A DNA stretch of 64,000 nt from Chitinophaga varians (GCF_014529945.1 NZ_JACVFB010000001.1:1860001-1924000); one strand, 5' to 3'. Counted from the first letter of the stretch, positions 32,750-42,430 are shown. Notes: a model not told the origin generated them from the letters alone. Translations and numbers: made by a program.

Positions 32750-35384
32750 ACGGATAAACTACTTTATTACCTGGATATTTAACTGCTTGCTGGTGCTGGC
32801 ACCCGCGGCAGTGTTGCGTGCGCAATCCAAAGAAGCGCCTATCCTGCAACAATCTTACACGCCCCCCGCCCGGGAAGGCTCTATCCTCTTCTTTATACAG
32901 GATATCCAACGCCAAACCGGTATCAGCATTTCCTATAGCTCCAGTTTCCTGCATCTCAACAAAAAGGTGCAGCTGACAGGCAGTGAACATAACACCGGAC
33001 AGGTGCTCAACACCATCCTGCAGGGCACCGGCATACAAGCGGCTGCCATCAACGGGAAAATATTCCTGCTGCGGGAATCCTCCCAGACCCAGTATTATAC
33101 GATCAGCGGATTTATCAAGGAAGAAAACAGTAAGGAAGTGATCATCGGTGCGTCCGTCTATGACCCGGTGACACGCCGCGGCGCCGTCAGCAACGCCTAC
33201 GGCTTCTTCAGTGTACAGGTCCCTGACAGCTGCACCAGCATTATCTTTTCCCATGTGGGTTATGAAACCTACATGTTGCAGCTGCCCCTGTCGGAATACC
33301 GCCAGATGGAAGTTTACATGCAGCCACGCAACCCGCTGCAAACGGTGGTGGTCAACGGTGAACAAGACTCTGTCACCCTACAGGCAGGCTTCATCAGGAT
33401 GCCGATTGGGTACGTGTCCAACTTCCCCGCCCTGCTGGGAGAAAAGGACGTGCTTAAATCCCTGCAACTCTATCCCGGCGCCAGCAGCTCCCTCGAAAGC
33501 AGCAGTAACCTGCTGGTACGCGGCGGCAACGCTGATCAGAACCTTTACCTGTTGGATGGCGTGCCCCTCTATCATACCGGTCACCTCTTCGGCCTCTTCT
33601 CCGTGTTCAACGGAGACGCAGTAAAAGACGTGTCCCTGTACAAAGATGCCTTCCCTTCCCGCTACGGCGGCCGCCTCTCCTCCGTGGTGGACATCCGCAC
33701 CCGCGATGGTAACATGAAGGAATGGCACGGCAAGGCCACCCTCAGCCCCGTGTCACTCAGCACGGAGCTGGAAGGCCCGCTGGTGAAAGACAAAAGCGCC
33801 ATGTTCCTCTCTTTCCGGCGGTCGCTGGTGGATGCCTACGGCGGACAGGTGACCCATCAATACGGCAAGTACGCGCTGTATGACCTTAACTTTAAGCTCA
33901 ACCAGCTGATCGATAATAAAAACAGGATCTATCTCAGCTTCTACAAGGGTCAGGACAATATGACCATCCCGAGAGACAACTCAGTTTTCCCGCTGCTGGA
34001 TGATTACAAATTTGCCTGGAGTAATATTACCGCCGCGCTGAAGTGGACCCGCGTGATCTCCCCTAAAGTGTTTACGAATACTACGGCCACCTATAGCCGG
34101 TTCTATAACCTCTTTTCACAACGTTCCGATTTCGGACCATTGAGTGGCCAGCCCGCCATCAATGGCAAAGGGGTGTCCCGCGTTCGGGACGTCGCCCTGC
34201 ATAATGAAACGGAATACACTATCAGCAACATACAAAAGCTGTCTTTCGGTGGAGGCTACACCTATCACAACTTCGCCCCTACCGCCTACAGCAGCAACCT
34301 GGACGGCGGCGATGCCATTCAACGCCCCGCGCCTAAATACTATATGTCTGAGTTCTCCCTCTATGGAGAAGATGAGCTGCGCCTGTTCGACGACCGGCTG
34401 ACCCTTCGTCCCGGCCTGCATTTCGGCGCCCTTGCCCAGAGCGGCTCTTTCTATAGCAGTCTGCAACCCAGGCTGATGATACGCTGGGATTTCCCCAAAC
34501 AACAGTACGTGCAGGCTTCCTTCGCCCACATGACACAGTTCATACACCAGCTGACCACCCCGGTGATCAATCTCCCCACCGATTTGTGGGTGCCCAGCAC
34601 GGAAAACATCAAACCGGAAAACGCCTTCTCTTATAGCTTATCTTATCAAAAACAATGGGGCACCAGCTGGCGGTTTAATGTCAACCTGTATTATAAGCTG
34701 CTGAAAGATATCGTGACCACCAATACGGTACTCAATATTTTCGATAACTCCGACCTCTGGGAGAAAAAGGTTATCAGTGGCAATGGATATAACTATGGCA
34801 GTGAGCTGCTGCTGGAAAAAAATATGGGCCGGCTTACCGGCATCTTTGGTTACACCCTTTCCTGGGCATGGCGGGAGTTCCGTTCGTTCAATGCCGGGAA
34901 AATGTATCCCTTTAAAGAAGACCGCCGGCACAACCTGTCGCTGGCCCTCAAATACCGCATGAAACCAGGCTGGAGCATCTCCGCCTCCTGGAAATTCTCC
35001 AGTGGCGCGCCATTCACCCTGCCGGCACAAATTTTCCCGGACTACGACTGGGGTCGTAATATCAACGGTAAACTGGACGGGCGTGCCTCTCCTTTTGCCT
35101 ATACCCAGCTCAACTATCTTCCTTTTATTACCAGGCTGAATAATTTCCGCCTTAATCCGGTACACCACCTCGACCTGGGCACTACCATCTATCTGGGTAG
35201 CACCCGGTCTATCCGTCATACACTGACTGCCGGCGTTTATAACGTGTATTCGCGCAGCAATCCCTTTATTGTCAGCTATGACCAGTTTGTTACCTCGCTC
35301 GACTCGGAGATTTATCCGTTGCAGCTATACCAGTACAGCCTATTCAGGACCTTACCTTATATCAGTTATACGCTTAAATTTTAG
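32682..35384 (+). CDS. TonB-dependent receptor with STN signalling domain
   Basis: A 900-residue outer-membrane receptor. Start placed at the ATG at 32682 inside fecR, which gives a signal peptide with a long polar n-region followed by FITWIFNCLLVLAPAAVLRA. Domains: STN (about 55-125, FFIQDIQRQTGISISYSSS), carboxypeptidase-like regulatory domain (about 140-220, SGFIKEENSKEVIIGASVYD, FSHVGYETYMLQL), plug (about 245-360, LVRGGNADQNLYLLDGVPLY) and a barrel ending in a TLKF aromatic terminus. It imports an unknown ligand and signals occupancy to FecR. It lacks a SusD partner; instead a DUF4249 gene follows by 2 nt. Confidence 0.9.
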   Translation: MNYNFCLVSTTNRKAIRSSSASRRINYFITWIFNCLLVLAPAAVLRAQSKEAPILQQSYTPPAREGSILFFIQDIQRQTGISISYSSSFLHLNKKVQLTGSEHNTGQVLNTILQGTGIQAAAINGKIFLLRESSQTQYYTISGFIKEENSKEVIIGASVYDPVTRRGAVSNAYGFFSVQVPDSCTSIIFSHVGYETYMLQLPLSEYRQMEVYMQPRNPLQTVVVNGEQDSVTLQAGFIRMPIGYVSNFPALLGEKDVLKSLQLYPGASSSLESSSNLLVRGGNADQNLYLLDGVPLYHTGHLFGLFSVFNGDAVKDVSLYKDAFPSRYGGRLSSVVDIRTRDGNMKEWHGKATLSPVSLSTELEGPLVKDKSAMFLSFRRSLVDAYGGQVTHQYGKYALYDLNFKLNQLIDNKNRIYLSFYKGQDNMTIPRDNSVFPLLDDYKFAWSNITAALKWTRVISPKVFTNTTATYSRFYNLFSQRSDFGPLSGQPAINGKGVSRVRDVALHNETEYTISNIQKLSFGGGYTYHNFAPTAYSSNLDGGDAIQRPAPKYYMSEFSLYGEDELRLFDDRLTLRPGLHFGALAQSGSFYSSLQPRLMIRWDFPKQQYVQASFAHMTQFIHQLTTPVINLPTDLWVPSTENIKPENAFSYSLSYQKQWGTSWRFNVNLYYKLLKDIVTTNTVLNIFDNSDLWEKKVISGNGYNYGSELLLEKNMGRLTGIFGYTLSWAWREFRSFNAGKMYPFKEDRRHNLSLALKYRMKPGWSISASWKFSSGAPFTLPAQIFPDYDWGRNINGKLDGRASPFAYTQLNYLPFITRLNNFRLNPVHHLDLGTTIYLGSTRSIRHTLTAGVYNVYSRSNPFIVSYDQFVTSLDSEIYPLQLYQYSLFRTLPYISYTLKF

Positions 35385-35386
35385 TG

Positions 35387-36415
35387 ATGAAGTATTTGTT
35401 TCAAATATGGTGCATTTTCAGCGTTGCTGCATTGACAGGATGTATACATGAATTGCCCGTGCCTCCTTCCAGTGTCAAGCCAAGAGCCGTTGTTTACAGT
35501 GAGCTGGTGGCAGGCAAAAAAGCCGAAATGCGGGTAGGCAAAAGCAAACCGGTTGGACCTGACATCAACAACGATTTTGCGCCGGTGACAAACGCGGTAG
35601 CCCAGCTGTTGAGCGCCGACAGCCAGTTGCTGGAACAGTTGCATTATGTAAAAGACACGTCCAGTAACATGGCTTTTTACAGAGGCAATACCCGTATAGA
35701 TGCCAACAAAAGCTATATCGTACAGGTAAAAGTGCCTGATACCAAAGACGTAGTCGCGAAAACAAGTATTCCCCCACCTATCAAGGTGGAGTTGCTGGAT
35801 ACCCTGCGGACGACGCTGAACGGCCGTTCCGTATTGCGGTTCCATTTCAATGTACAGGCGCCGCCTGCCAACGGACGGCAGTTTATTGTCATGGAAGCGC
35901 TGAAACAGCTGATACAGCTGGATACTATCTTCATCTACCGAAATACGCGTTATCGTGTGCGGGACAAACGCGCTTTATATGAGCAGGTAAAAAATGAACC
36001 GGGCCTGGTTTCCTTCAAGGATACCTTGTATCTCAACAGCTACCTGCGTATTCCCGTTTACACACAAGATGAGAATGCAGACAACAATCAGGTAGGCGGG
36101 CTCAATGAAAACTACAACAGTATCCTTTTCACACAACGCGTCAAAGCCCTTGATACCCGGCTGTACCTCAATGCCACCGCGCTGACGGCCACCACGCCCG
36201 GCGGGGAAATACCCATTGGCCGCGTACTGGTGAACGTAAAATCAGTGACGCCGGAGTATTATGATTTTCTGCTCACCTATGAAAAAGTCAGGCGCAATCC
36301 GGGCCTGAACAGCCTGATACAGGCCATTCAGATACGCAGCAATGCCTATGGCGGATTAGGCGTAATTGGCGGCTGCAATCAGGTTGCATATTATCTGTAC
36401 TACGATCAGTTGTAA
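35387..36415 (+). CDS. DUF4249 lipoprotein, receptor partner
   Basis: A 342-residue lipoprotein, MKYLFQIWCIFSVAALTGC with lipidated Cys at 19. ATG 35387 is preferred to the GTG at 35384. DUF4249 proteins are found almost always behind TonB receptors of this type, so it is likely a surface-exposed partner for ligand capture, in the place SusD has elsewhere. Body is strand-rich (VAKTSIPPPIKVELLDTLRT, LRFHFNVQAPPANGRQFIVM) and ends GGLGVIGGCNQVAYYLYYDQ. Directly followed by a word-repeat element. Confidence 0.88.
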   Translation: MKYLFQIWCIFSVAALTGCIHELPVPPSSVKPRAVVYSELVAGKKAEMRVGKSKPVGPDINNDFAPVTNAVAQLLSADSQLLEQLHYVKDTSSNMAFYRGNTRIDANKSYIVQVKVPDTKDVVAKTSIPPPIKVELLDTLRTTLNGRSVLRFHFNVQAPPANGRQFIVMEALKQLIQLDTIFIYRNTRYRVRDKRALYEQVKNEPGLVSFKDTLYLNSYLRIPVYTQDENADNNQVGGLNENYNSILFTQRVKALDTRLYLNATALTATTPGGEIPIGRVLVNVKSVTPEYYDFLLTYEKVRRNPGLNSLIQAIQIRSNAYGGLGVIGGCNQVAYYLYYDQL

Positions 36416-36571
36416 TCACGCAAAGGCGCAAAGCAGCAAAGACACAAAGAAAAATATAGCTGAAAAATAAAGAGAGCAAAGACAGGGGAGCCAAATCTGG
36501 TCTCCGCTCTTTGCTCTCTTTGTTTTTCTTAAAAAATCTTTGCTGCTTTGCGCCTTTGCGCCTTTGCGTGA
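36416..36571. repeat. Palindromic word-repeat element, GCAAAGGC family
   Basis: Left arm 36416-36442 (TCACGCAAAGGCGCAAAGCA...). Right arm 36537-36571 is its exact inverse but contains one extra 8-nt unit (GCGCCTTT). Inside is a second inverted pair: AGAGAGCAAAGA(C) (36471-36483) against TCTTTGCTCTCT (36508-36519) around a GGGGAGCC/GTCTCC top. The whole can fold into one long rod. It lies between the DUF4249 stop and rocD and may terminate the receptor operon. Confidence 0.75.
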
Positions 36572-36604
36572 ACTCTTTGCGAGATAATTCCGTATTTTTG
36601 GGAT

Positions 36605-37843
36605 ATGATACCAGCATTTACGATAAGCGAAAGGACGCAGCATTTTCTTGGATTGGAAGAGCAATATGGCGCACACAACTATCACCCGTTGCCGGTGGTG
36701 TTGGAGCGTGGCGAAGGTGTTTTTTTATGGGATGTGGATGGTAAACGTTATTACGATTTTCTCTCCGGCTATTCCGCTGTTAACCAGGGACACTGCCATC
36801 CCCGGATCATTGCGTCACTGATAGAACAGGCGCAGAAGCTGACACTGACTTCCCGGGCATTTCACAGTGACCTGCTGGGAGAATACGCACAATATATCAC
36901 CGATTATTTCGGTTATGATAAAGTACTGCCCATGAATACCGGTGTGGAAGCGGTGGAAACAGCGCTGAAACTCTGTCGGCACTGGGCTTACATGGTGAAA
37001 GGCATTCCGGAAAACAAGGCTAAGATTTTGGTCTGCTCCAATAATTTCCACGGCCGTACCCTCAACGTGATTTCCTTCAGCACCGACCCGGTGGCCCGTA
37101 ATAATTTCGGACCCTTTATGACCGGTTATGAGGTAATCCCTTACAATAACCTCGCAGCACTGGAGCAGGCACTGCAAGACAAGACCGTAGCCGGTTTCCT
37201 GGTAGAGCCTATTCAGGGTGAAGCCGGTGTGGTGGTGCCAGACGACGGTTACCTGTCTAAAGCCCGTGCCTATTGCCAGGATGCCAACGTGTTGTTTATT
37301 GCAGATGAAATCCAGACCGGCCTGGCCCGTACCGGCCGTATGCTGGCCTGTGACCATGAAAATGTACGTCCGGATATTCTGATACTGGGAAAGGCCCTCT
37401 CCGGAGGTGTGCTGCCCGTAAGCGCCGTACTCGCCGATGATGAGATCATGCTGACCATCAAACCGGGAGAACACGGTTCTACCTATGGCGGCAATCCGCT
37501 GGCCTGTAAAGTGGCCATCACTGCGCTGCAGGTGCTGAAAGACGAGAAAATGACGGAAAATGCAGCTGCGATGGGACAGCTGTTGCGCAAAGGACTGCAG
37601 GACCTGCAATCTCCTTACATAAAAACCGTGCGCGGCAAAGGGCTGCTCAATGCCATCGTGATCAATCATACTGATCCGGAAGCAGCCTGGGACCTCTGCC
37701 TGACTTTAAAAGAAAACGGGTTGCTTGCCAAACCCACCCATGGCGACAAAATCCGATTTGCTCCACCACTGATCATGACTGCCACGCAGGTTTCCGAATG
37801 CGTGCAGATCATTCAGCAAAGCATTGAAAAAGCGTTCAGCTAA
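36605..37843 (+). CDS. rocD: Ornithine--oxo-acid aminotransferase
   Basis: A 412-residue PLP-dependent class III aminotransferase that converts ornithine and 2-oxoglutarate to glutamate semialdehyde and glutamate. Seen: [20 protein letters not shown] near the N-terminus, [31 protein letters not shown] (about 102-119), [31 protein letters not shown] (about 234-249) and [15 protein letters not shown] with the PLP Lys near 263. These fit ornithine aminotransferase rather than acetylornithine or GABA enzymes. A TATTTTTG -7-like box lies only 4 nt before the ATG (36593-36600), hinting at a leaderless transcript. Confidence 0.95.
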   Translation: MIPAFTISERTQHFLGLEEQYGAHNYHPLPVVLERGEGVFLWDVDGKRYYDFLSGYSAVNQGHCHPRIIASLIEQAQKLTLTSRAFHSDLLGEYAQYITDYFGYDKVLPMNTGVEAVETALKLCRHWAYMVKGIPENKAKILVCSNNFHGRTLNVISFSTDPVARNNFGPFMTGYEVIPYNNLAALEQALQDKTVAGFLVEPIQGEAGVVVPDDGYLSKARAYCQDANVLFIADEIQTGLARTGRMLACDHENVRPDILILGKALSGGVLPVSAVLADDEIMLTIKPGEHGSTYGGNPLACKVAITALQVLKDEKMTENAAAMGQLLRKGLQDLQSPYIKTVRGKGLLNAIVINHTDPEAAWDLCLTLKENGLLAKPTHGDKIRFAPPLIMTATQVSECVQIIQQSIEKAFS

Positions 37844-37852
37844 CCGCAACGT

Positions 37853-38494
37853 ATGACAGCATCACACAAGGCTATCCGCAGTTCCGGATGGAAAACCGAC
37901 TTTCTGATCGGCTTTCCGGATGGTTTGTTCCTGCTATTTTTTGCCACACAGGTTGTGCAAACCTTCCCACTGGAAGTACAGACCTTCTACAATATCCAGC
38001 TCTGTATTCTGGCAGCAGGCAGCCTGCTGGTGATGTACAGCGCCTACCAGGCCAATAAGGGCGATGCCCAGCACGACAGTGCCCTCCTCTCCGATGACGA
38101 GCGGCGCAAACTGGAACACCTTGACATCAATGACCATACCATCGCACAAATTGCCGATGAAATGCAGAAAGATGCCGTGCAGTGGGAAACAACCCTGCAA
38201 CAGGAACAGGTAGTGGAAACCACGTTTAGCCGTTCCCGTGCCGTCATGAGCGCTGTGTTTACCGCTATCTTCTTTTTGTTGGGTGGAATATTGTCTGTAG
38301 GGCCTTATTTATCGAATGAGAACTTTCCGGCGGCTTCGCAAACCAGTATGATGCTGGTTTTTCTGGGGCTGACCATATTCAGTTTTATAAAAGCGAAAGT
38401 AACTAGCCAGCGCCCATTACCCATTGTCATCCGATATTGGCTGATGGGCGCCGGAGTATGGTGCGGGGCCTGGCTGTTGCACAGGATTTTTTAA
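37853..38494 (+). CDS. VIT1/CCC1-like membrane protein (tentative)
   Basis: A 213-residue membrane protein. Two helices near the N-terminus (about 15-65), then a charged cytoplasmic segment rich in Glu, Asp and Gln (about 72-128, RRKLEHLDINDHTIAQIADE), then three helices (about 128-212). This order, helices, an acidic coiled segment with DEM/QWE motifs, more helices, and an FPDGLFLLFFA start resembles the VIT1/CCC1 iron or manganese transporters, though similarity is faint. It follows rocD by 9 nt and may be co-transcribed. Function uncertain. Confidence 0.5.
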   Translation: MTASHKAIRSSGWKTDFLIGFPDGLFLLFFATQVVQTFPLEVQTFYNIQLCILAAGSLLVMYSAYQANKGDAQHDSALLSDDERRKLEHLDINDHTIAQIADEMQKDAVQWETTLQQEQVVETTFSRSRAVMSAVFTAIFFLLGGILSVGPYLSNENFPAASQTSMMLVFLGLTIFSFIKAKVTSQRPLPIVIRYWLMGAGVWCGAWLLHRIF

Positions 38495-38506
38495 CCCCGG
38501 GAGAAA

Positions 38507-38911
38507 TCAGGATTTAGTTGATCTTTTGGGCGTTGGGGTGAGCAACACACAAACAAATGCCACCGCAGCCGCCGCCACCGAAATATAGAGCGCGATACCT
38601 GCCTGTGGGCATACCCCTGCCTCACAGCGGGAAAACAGCAGCATGTTACGGAAAGACCATGCCAGCAGAAAACCAGCCACAAAAAGGTTCATACGCATCA
38701 CCCACTCATTCTTCACCAGAAAAATAATCACTGCCAGTACGGCCAGGAAAATATTCAGTTTTCCCGGTTCTCCATAGCTGGAGCCTGCGGTATTAAGTCC
38801 CGTAAATACCAGATGCCGGCTTTCAATCGCGGCCCACGGGAAAAATGCACAAATAATCACTACCACCGCAGCAATAATTCCGATAACAGAAGTCTTAGAC
38901 ATGTCATTCAA
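38507..38911 (-). CDS. Hypothetical four-helix membrane protein
   Basis: A 134-residue protein with four predicted membrane helices (about 8-28, 46-63, 68-88 and 105-127: SVIGIIAAVVVIICAFFPWA, LNIFLAVLAVIIFLVKNEWV, ALYISVAAAAVAFVCVLLTP). A short outside loop has two Cys (FSRCEAGVCPQAG). The last residues are basic. No family recognised. It is convergent with the preceding gene, with 12 nt between stops, and a word-repeat element sits directly in front of it. Confidence 0.7.
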   Translation of the reverse strand: MNDMSKTSVIGIIAAVVVIICAFFPWAAIESRHLVFTGLNTAGSSYGEPGKLNIFLAVLAVIIFLVKNEWVMRMNLFVAGFLLAWSFRNMLLFSRCEAGVCPQAGIALYISVAAAAVAFVCVLLTPTPKRSTKS

Positions 38912-38935
38912 TTTATTAAGAAGCGCAAGTTATAA

Positions 38936-39028
38936 CATTTGGCTATTTGATGATTTTGTTATTTGGTTATTTGATCAAATGATTTGTTCATCGGATCTCC
39001 AATAAGAAAATAATCAAATAGCCAAATG
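38936..39028. repeat. Palindromic word-repeat element, AT-rich family, copy 2
   Basis: A 28-bp inverted repeat with 26 matches (38936-38963 and 39001-39028; CATTTGGCTATTTGATGATT...). A third word (TATTTGGTTATTTGATCAAAT) follows in the interior. It shares its words with the element at 12297. It lies between the DPP-IV stop (39034) and the start of the small membrane protein gene, both on the minus strand. Confidence 0.75.
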
Positions 39029-39033
39029 ACTAA

Positions 39034-41211
39034 TTATTTTGCTCCTGGTTCGCAATGTGCGCGCAGGTAGTTCGTATACAGGGTAGATAAATGCGTGAAA
39101 GTGCCCTCTCCTTCTGAAATACTGTGTGTGCGGTTAGGATAGGCCATGAACTGAATTTGTTTGTTGTATTTGATCAGTTCATTGAGCAGCATTTCCGCAT
39201 TCTGATAGTGCACGTTATCATCTCCGGTGCCGTGGATGTACAGCAGGTTGCCCTGCAGGTTCTTAGCGTAAGAGATGGGCGAGCCTTTTACAAAATCTTC
39301 CCGGTTCTCTTCCGGTAAGCCCATATAACGTTCCTGATAGATATTATCATAGGTCAGCTGATTACCGACAGCGGCGATAGCGATACCTGTTTTGTAGATC
39401 TCCGGATACTGGAACATGAGGTTGAGCGTCATGGAACCGCCGCCGCTCCAGCCCCATACGGCCGTGCGGGCCGGGTCGATGTACGCATATTTTTTCATAA
39501 GCGCCTGGGCAGCCTGTGCCTGGTCGCGCGCATTGAGCACACCCACCTTACGGTAGATGCTTTTACGCCAGTAGCGGCCTTTAGGCAGCGGCGTGCCTCT
39601 GTTGTCCATGGAAGCGTAGATATAACCATCGGCCGCCATATCGCCATCATAGAGGAAGTTACGGCCTGCACCGGCTACATCGCGGGTGGTAGCGCCGGCA
39701 GGCTCACCATATACATAAAATACGATCGGGTATTTTTTGGAAGGATCGAAGTTTTTAGGCTTACGCATCCAGCCGCCGATGTTGATGCCATCAGCTGTCT
39801 GCACTTCGAAATATTCCACGCATTTACCGGCAGCAGCGGCCTGTTTCAGTGCCTGGCCCACTTCCGCGCTGCTTTTATGTGCCGGCAGCTCCACGTTTTC
39901 ACTGACAGGATACATGCAGGCGTTGCTGAAGGAATGCACCGCCCAGCTGCTGTAAGGTGAAATGTTGTATTCATGTGAGCCCGGCTGGTCGGCGGGCGTG
40001 ATACGGTCCGCTTTGCCACCGCTCAGTGGTATGCGATAGAGGTATTCCTGCACCGCGTTGTCCGGTGACGCGGTAAACCAGATCTGGCTGCCGGCTTCAT
40101 CTATTTTGGAGATGGTGATCACATCGTAGTTGCCGGGTGTGAGCAGCGTAGCTTTGCCGCTTTCAGTGGAGATGCTGTACAGGTGGCGCCATCCGTCCTG
40201 TTCACTTACCCAGATGAAGTCTTTGCCATGGCGGATAAAATCCCATCCGGCAATGTTGTCGTCATCCCAGCGGGATTTCACGTCGATCCAGGCGCTGTCT
40301 TTTTCCTCATACAACGTATGTACTTTACCGTTAGTAGCGTCGCAGAGCATGATTTTGCTTTCGTTCTGCTTGCGGTTGAGCTGTTGAATGATCAGTTGTT
40401 TTTTACCGGGCACCCATTCCATCCGGGGGATATAATGTTGTTGCTGATCACCGGGAACGTTCATCCAGCGGGTATCTGCGGTAGCGATGTCCACTACCCC
40501 TACGCGGCAGGCAGAAGGGCTTTGGCCAGCCACAGGATATTCTACCGGTACGTTAAAGGAATAGATAGAGTCGGTATTGTTGATCATGAGGAAGTCGCGG
40601 ATTTTGGTGGCATCAATCTGCCAGTACGCGATGCTTTTGCTGTCGGGGCTCCAGCGGAAGCCGTCGCGGCAACCGAATTCTTCTTCATAGGCCCAGTCGA
40701 ACGTACCGTTGATGAAACGGCGGGTACCGTTGGTGGTGAGGGCTTTGATGGCGCCGGTGGCCAGGTCTTCCACGTAGAGGTTATGTTCACTCACATAGGC
40801 GGCCTTCGTACCGTCCGGCGACAGCTTGGCGAACATGAGGGAAGATGCGGCATGACCTTTGCCTAACTGCTGAAGTTTGCCGGTGGTCAGGTCCAGCAAC
40901 CAGTAGTCACCGCGGGTTTCATAACGCCATACTTTTTTTGAATTGGTGTAGATCAGCAATTTTTTCTCATCTGCTGAAAAAGAGAAGTCCCGGACCGGTA
41001 ATGCTTTAGCCGCGCCTGCGGGGGTGTACTTTCCGGCCGGTACCATGACCGTAGGTTCGGCGCCTGATAACGGCGTAGCAACAATGCCCTGCGGTTCGGC
41101 CTTTAAAGTGGCCCGACCATCGCGTGACCATCTGATTCCTTTGCCTGGTTGTGCGAATATGGTGAAAGAACTCACCACCAACAAGGCGACCAATAGTGTT
41201 ATTTTCTTCAT
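39034..41211 (-). CDS. Prolyl oligopeptidase-family S9 peptidase, DPP-IV type
   Basis: A 725-residue exported exopeptidase. Start set at MKKITLLVALLVVSSFTIFA, a standard signal peptide. The N-terminal half is the eight-bladed propeller (DPP-IV N-terminal domain) with the EE helix FDWAYEEEFGCRDGFRWSPD near 190 that positions the substrate amino end. The C-terminal alpha/beta hydrolase domain carries GWSGGGSMTLNLM (Ser near 600), HGTGDDNVHYQN (Asp near 675) and YPNRTHSISEG (His near 707). It removes X-Pro or X-Ala dipeptides in the periplasm. Confidence 0.93.
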   Translation of the reverse strand: MKKITLLVALLVVSSFTIFAQPGKGIRWSRDGRATLKAEPQGIVATPLSGAEPTVMVPAGKYTPAGAAKALPVRDFSFSADEKKLLIYTNSKKVWRYETRGDYWLLDLTTGKLQQLGKGHAASSLMFAKLSPDGTKAAYVSEHNLYVEDLATGAIKALTTNGTRRFINGTFDWAYEEEFGCRDGFRWSPDSKSIAYWQIDATKIRDFLMINNTDSIYSFNVPVEYPVAGQSPSACRVGVVDIATADTRWMNVPGDQQQHYIPRMEWVPGKKQLIIQQLNRKQNESKIMLCDATNGKVHTLYEEKDSAWIDVKSRWDDDNIAGWDFIRHGKDFIWVSEQDGWRHLYSISTESGKATLLTPGNYDVITISKIDEAGSQIWFTASPDNAVQEYLYRIPLSGGKADRITPADQPGSHEYNISPYSSWAVHSFSNACMYPVSENVELPAHKSSAEVGQALKQAAAAGKCVEYFEVQTADGINIGGWMRKPKNFDPSKKYPIVFYVYGEPAGATTRDVAGAGRNFLYDGDMAADGYIYASMDNRGTPLPKGRYWRKSIYRKVGVLNARDQAQAAQALMKKYAYIDPARTAVWGWSGGGSMTLNLMFQYPEIYKTGIAIAAVGNQLTYDNIYQERYMGLPEENREDFVKGSPISYAKNLQGNLLYIHGTGDDNVHYQNAEMLLNELIKYNKQIQFMAYPNRTHSISEGEGTFTHLSTLYTNYLRAHCEPGAK

Positions 41212-41492
41212 TGTGGATATATAAAACACAATGGTAACCAAATTTTTAAAAGTAAAAAGCAAGATTATGGCCAGCGGAGCAGGAAGCGCGTCGGAAGGTC
41301 AACTTTTGAAGATATAACCTTTTTTAACATTTTTTGCCAAATGTGGATAAAAAACCAAACACGTAGGAAAAAAATTATTTCTTTTTTTCTATTTTTATGC
41401 AAATATTAATAATTAATTAATGATTATCAGTTCGTTAGTCAACTGATCAACACTGTTAAAACGATCTTAAATCCTGGAAAAACCATTTGATT

Positions 41493-41750
41493 ATGATACA
41501 AGTTACCTTATCTTATAAAGACCGCGAATTCTTTCAGTTTGAAGACACTTTTCTGGCTCAGATAGCAGAGAACACCAGGAAACTGCTGTATGCCCTGCTG
41601 GAAGACATATATGACCTCCTGGCGCTTGAAAAAGGCCGTTTCCGTATCAATCTCGATCACCAACCCAAAATTGAAGTGGAAGGCTTCAGCAACGACCTGC
41701 GTAACCAGATAGAGCGTACCCTGCGTGGCGAATACGATTACGATTATTGA
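41493..41750 (+). CDS. Hypothetical small protein
   Basis: An 85-residue acidic protein starting MIQVTLSYKDREFFQFEDTF; the ATG at 41493 is preferred to a TTG two codons upstream. It continues with a predicted helix (AQIAENTRKLLYALLEDIYD), a short strand pair (FRINLDHQPKIEVEGFSND) and ends YDYDY. Charged and soluble, no known domain. It is not obviously linked to the TRIC gene 65 nt downstream. Codon usage looks normal, and it has an AT-rich upstream region of 280 nt, so I take it as real. Confidence 0.6.
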   Translation: MIQVTLSYKDREFFQFEDTFLAQIAENTRKLLYALLEDIYDLLALEKGRFRINLDHQPKIEVEGFSNDLRNQIERTLRGEYDYDY

Positions 41751-41815
41751 TATTCCGCCGGTAGTGCGGATATTCCGCTATACTGATTATCTTAGCGCGA
41801 AAATCAGACAGGGGA

Positions 41816-42430
41816 ATGCCACTCACCTACATACAGGGGCTGGAGTTATCCGGCACTTTTGCTTTTGCCGTTTCGGGTGCAACGGCCGCCATCAATAAAT
41901 CCTACGACGTTATCGGGCTGCTGGCCCTGGCTTTTATCACCGCTATCGGCGGTGGTACCATCCGTGATCTGCTGATTGGTGCTACGCCGGTAGCCTGGAT
42001 GACCGATGAACTCAGCAACACCGCCATCATTCTGGCGGCTGTTATCGCGGCCCTCTTCTTCTCCTACGTGAAAATACTTCAGCGTTGGCTGAACATCTTC
42101 GATGCCATCGGCCTCGGTATGTTTACCATTACCGGCATCAATAAAGGTATTGCTGCGGGACTGCCTATTCCTGTGTGTGTAGCCTTAGGGGTTATCACCG
42201 GTGCTTTCGGCGGACTGCTACGCGATGTGATCACCGGCGAACAACCCATCCTCTTTACCCGGGAAATCTATGCAGTAGCTTCTCTTGCGGGCGGCTCCCT
42301 CTTTGTGCTGGCCGGTATTTTCACCCCGTTGCCCGGTGGCGTTATTCAGAGTATATCCGTTACCGTTATAGTGGGCATACGCCTGTTGAGCCTGCGCTAC
42401 AACTGGCAGCTACCCCGTATCCGGCAATAA
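41816..42430 (+). CDS. TRIC-type cation channel (UPF0126)
   Basis: A 204-residue inner-membrane protein of seven helices built from two repeats, each with the Gly motif: FITAIGGGTIRDLLIGATPV (about 39-58) and VITGAFGGLLRDVITGEQPI (about 123-142). Bacterial homologues of trimeric intracellular cation channels (YadS/YvgT type) form K+/Na+-permeable trimers. An earlier direct repeat GATATTCCGC (41749 and 41769) stands in the 65-nt gap upstream and may be a regulatory site. Confidence 0.9.
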   Translation: MPLTYIQGLELSGTFAFAVSGATAAINKSYDVIGLLALAFITAIGGGTIRDLLIGATPVAWMTDELSNTAIILAAVIAALFFSYVKILQRWLNIFDAIGLGMFTITGINKGIAAGLPIPVCVALGVITGAFGGLLRDVITGEQPILFTREIYAVASLAGGSLFVLAGIFTPLPGGVIQSISVTVIVGIRLLSLRYNWQLPRIRQ

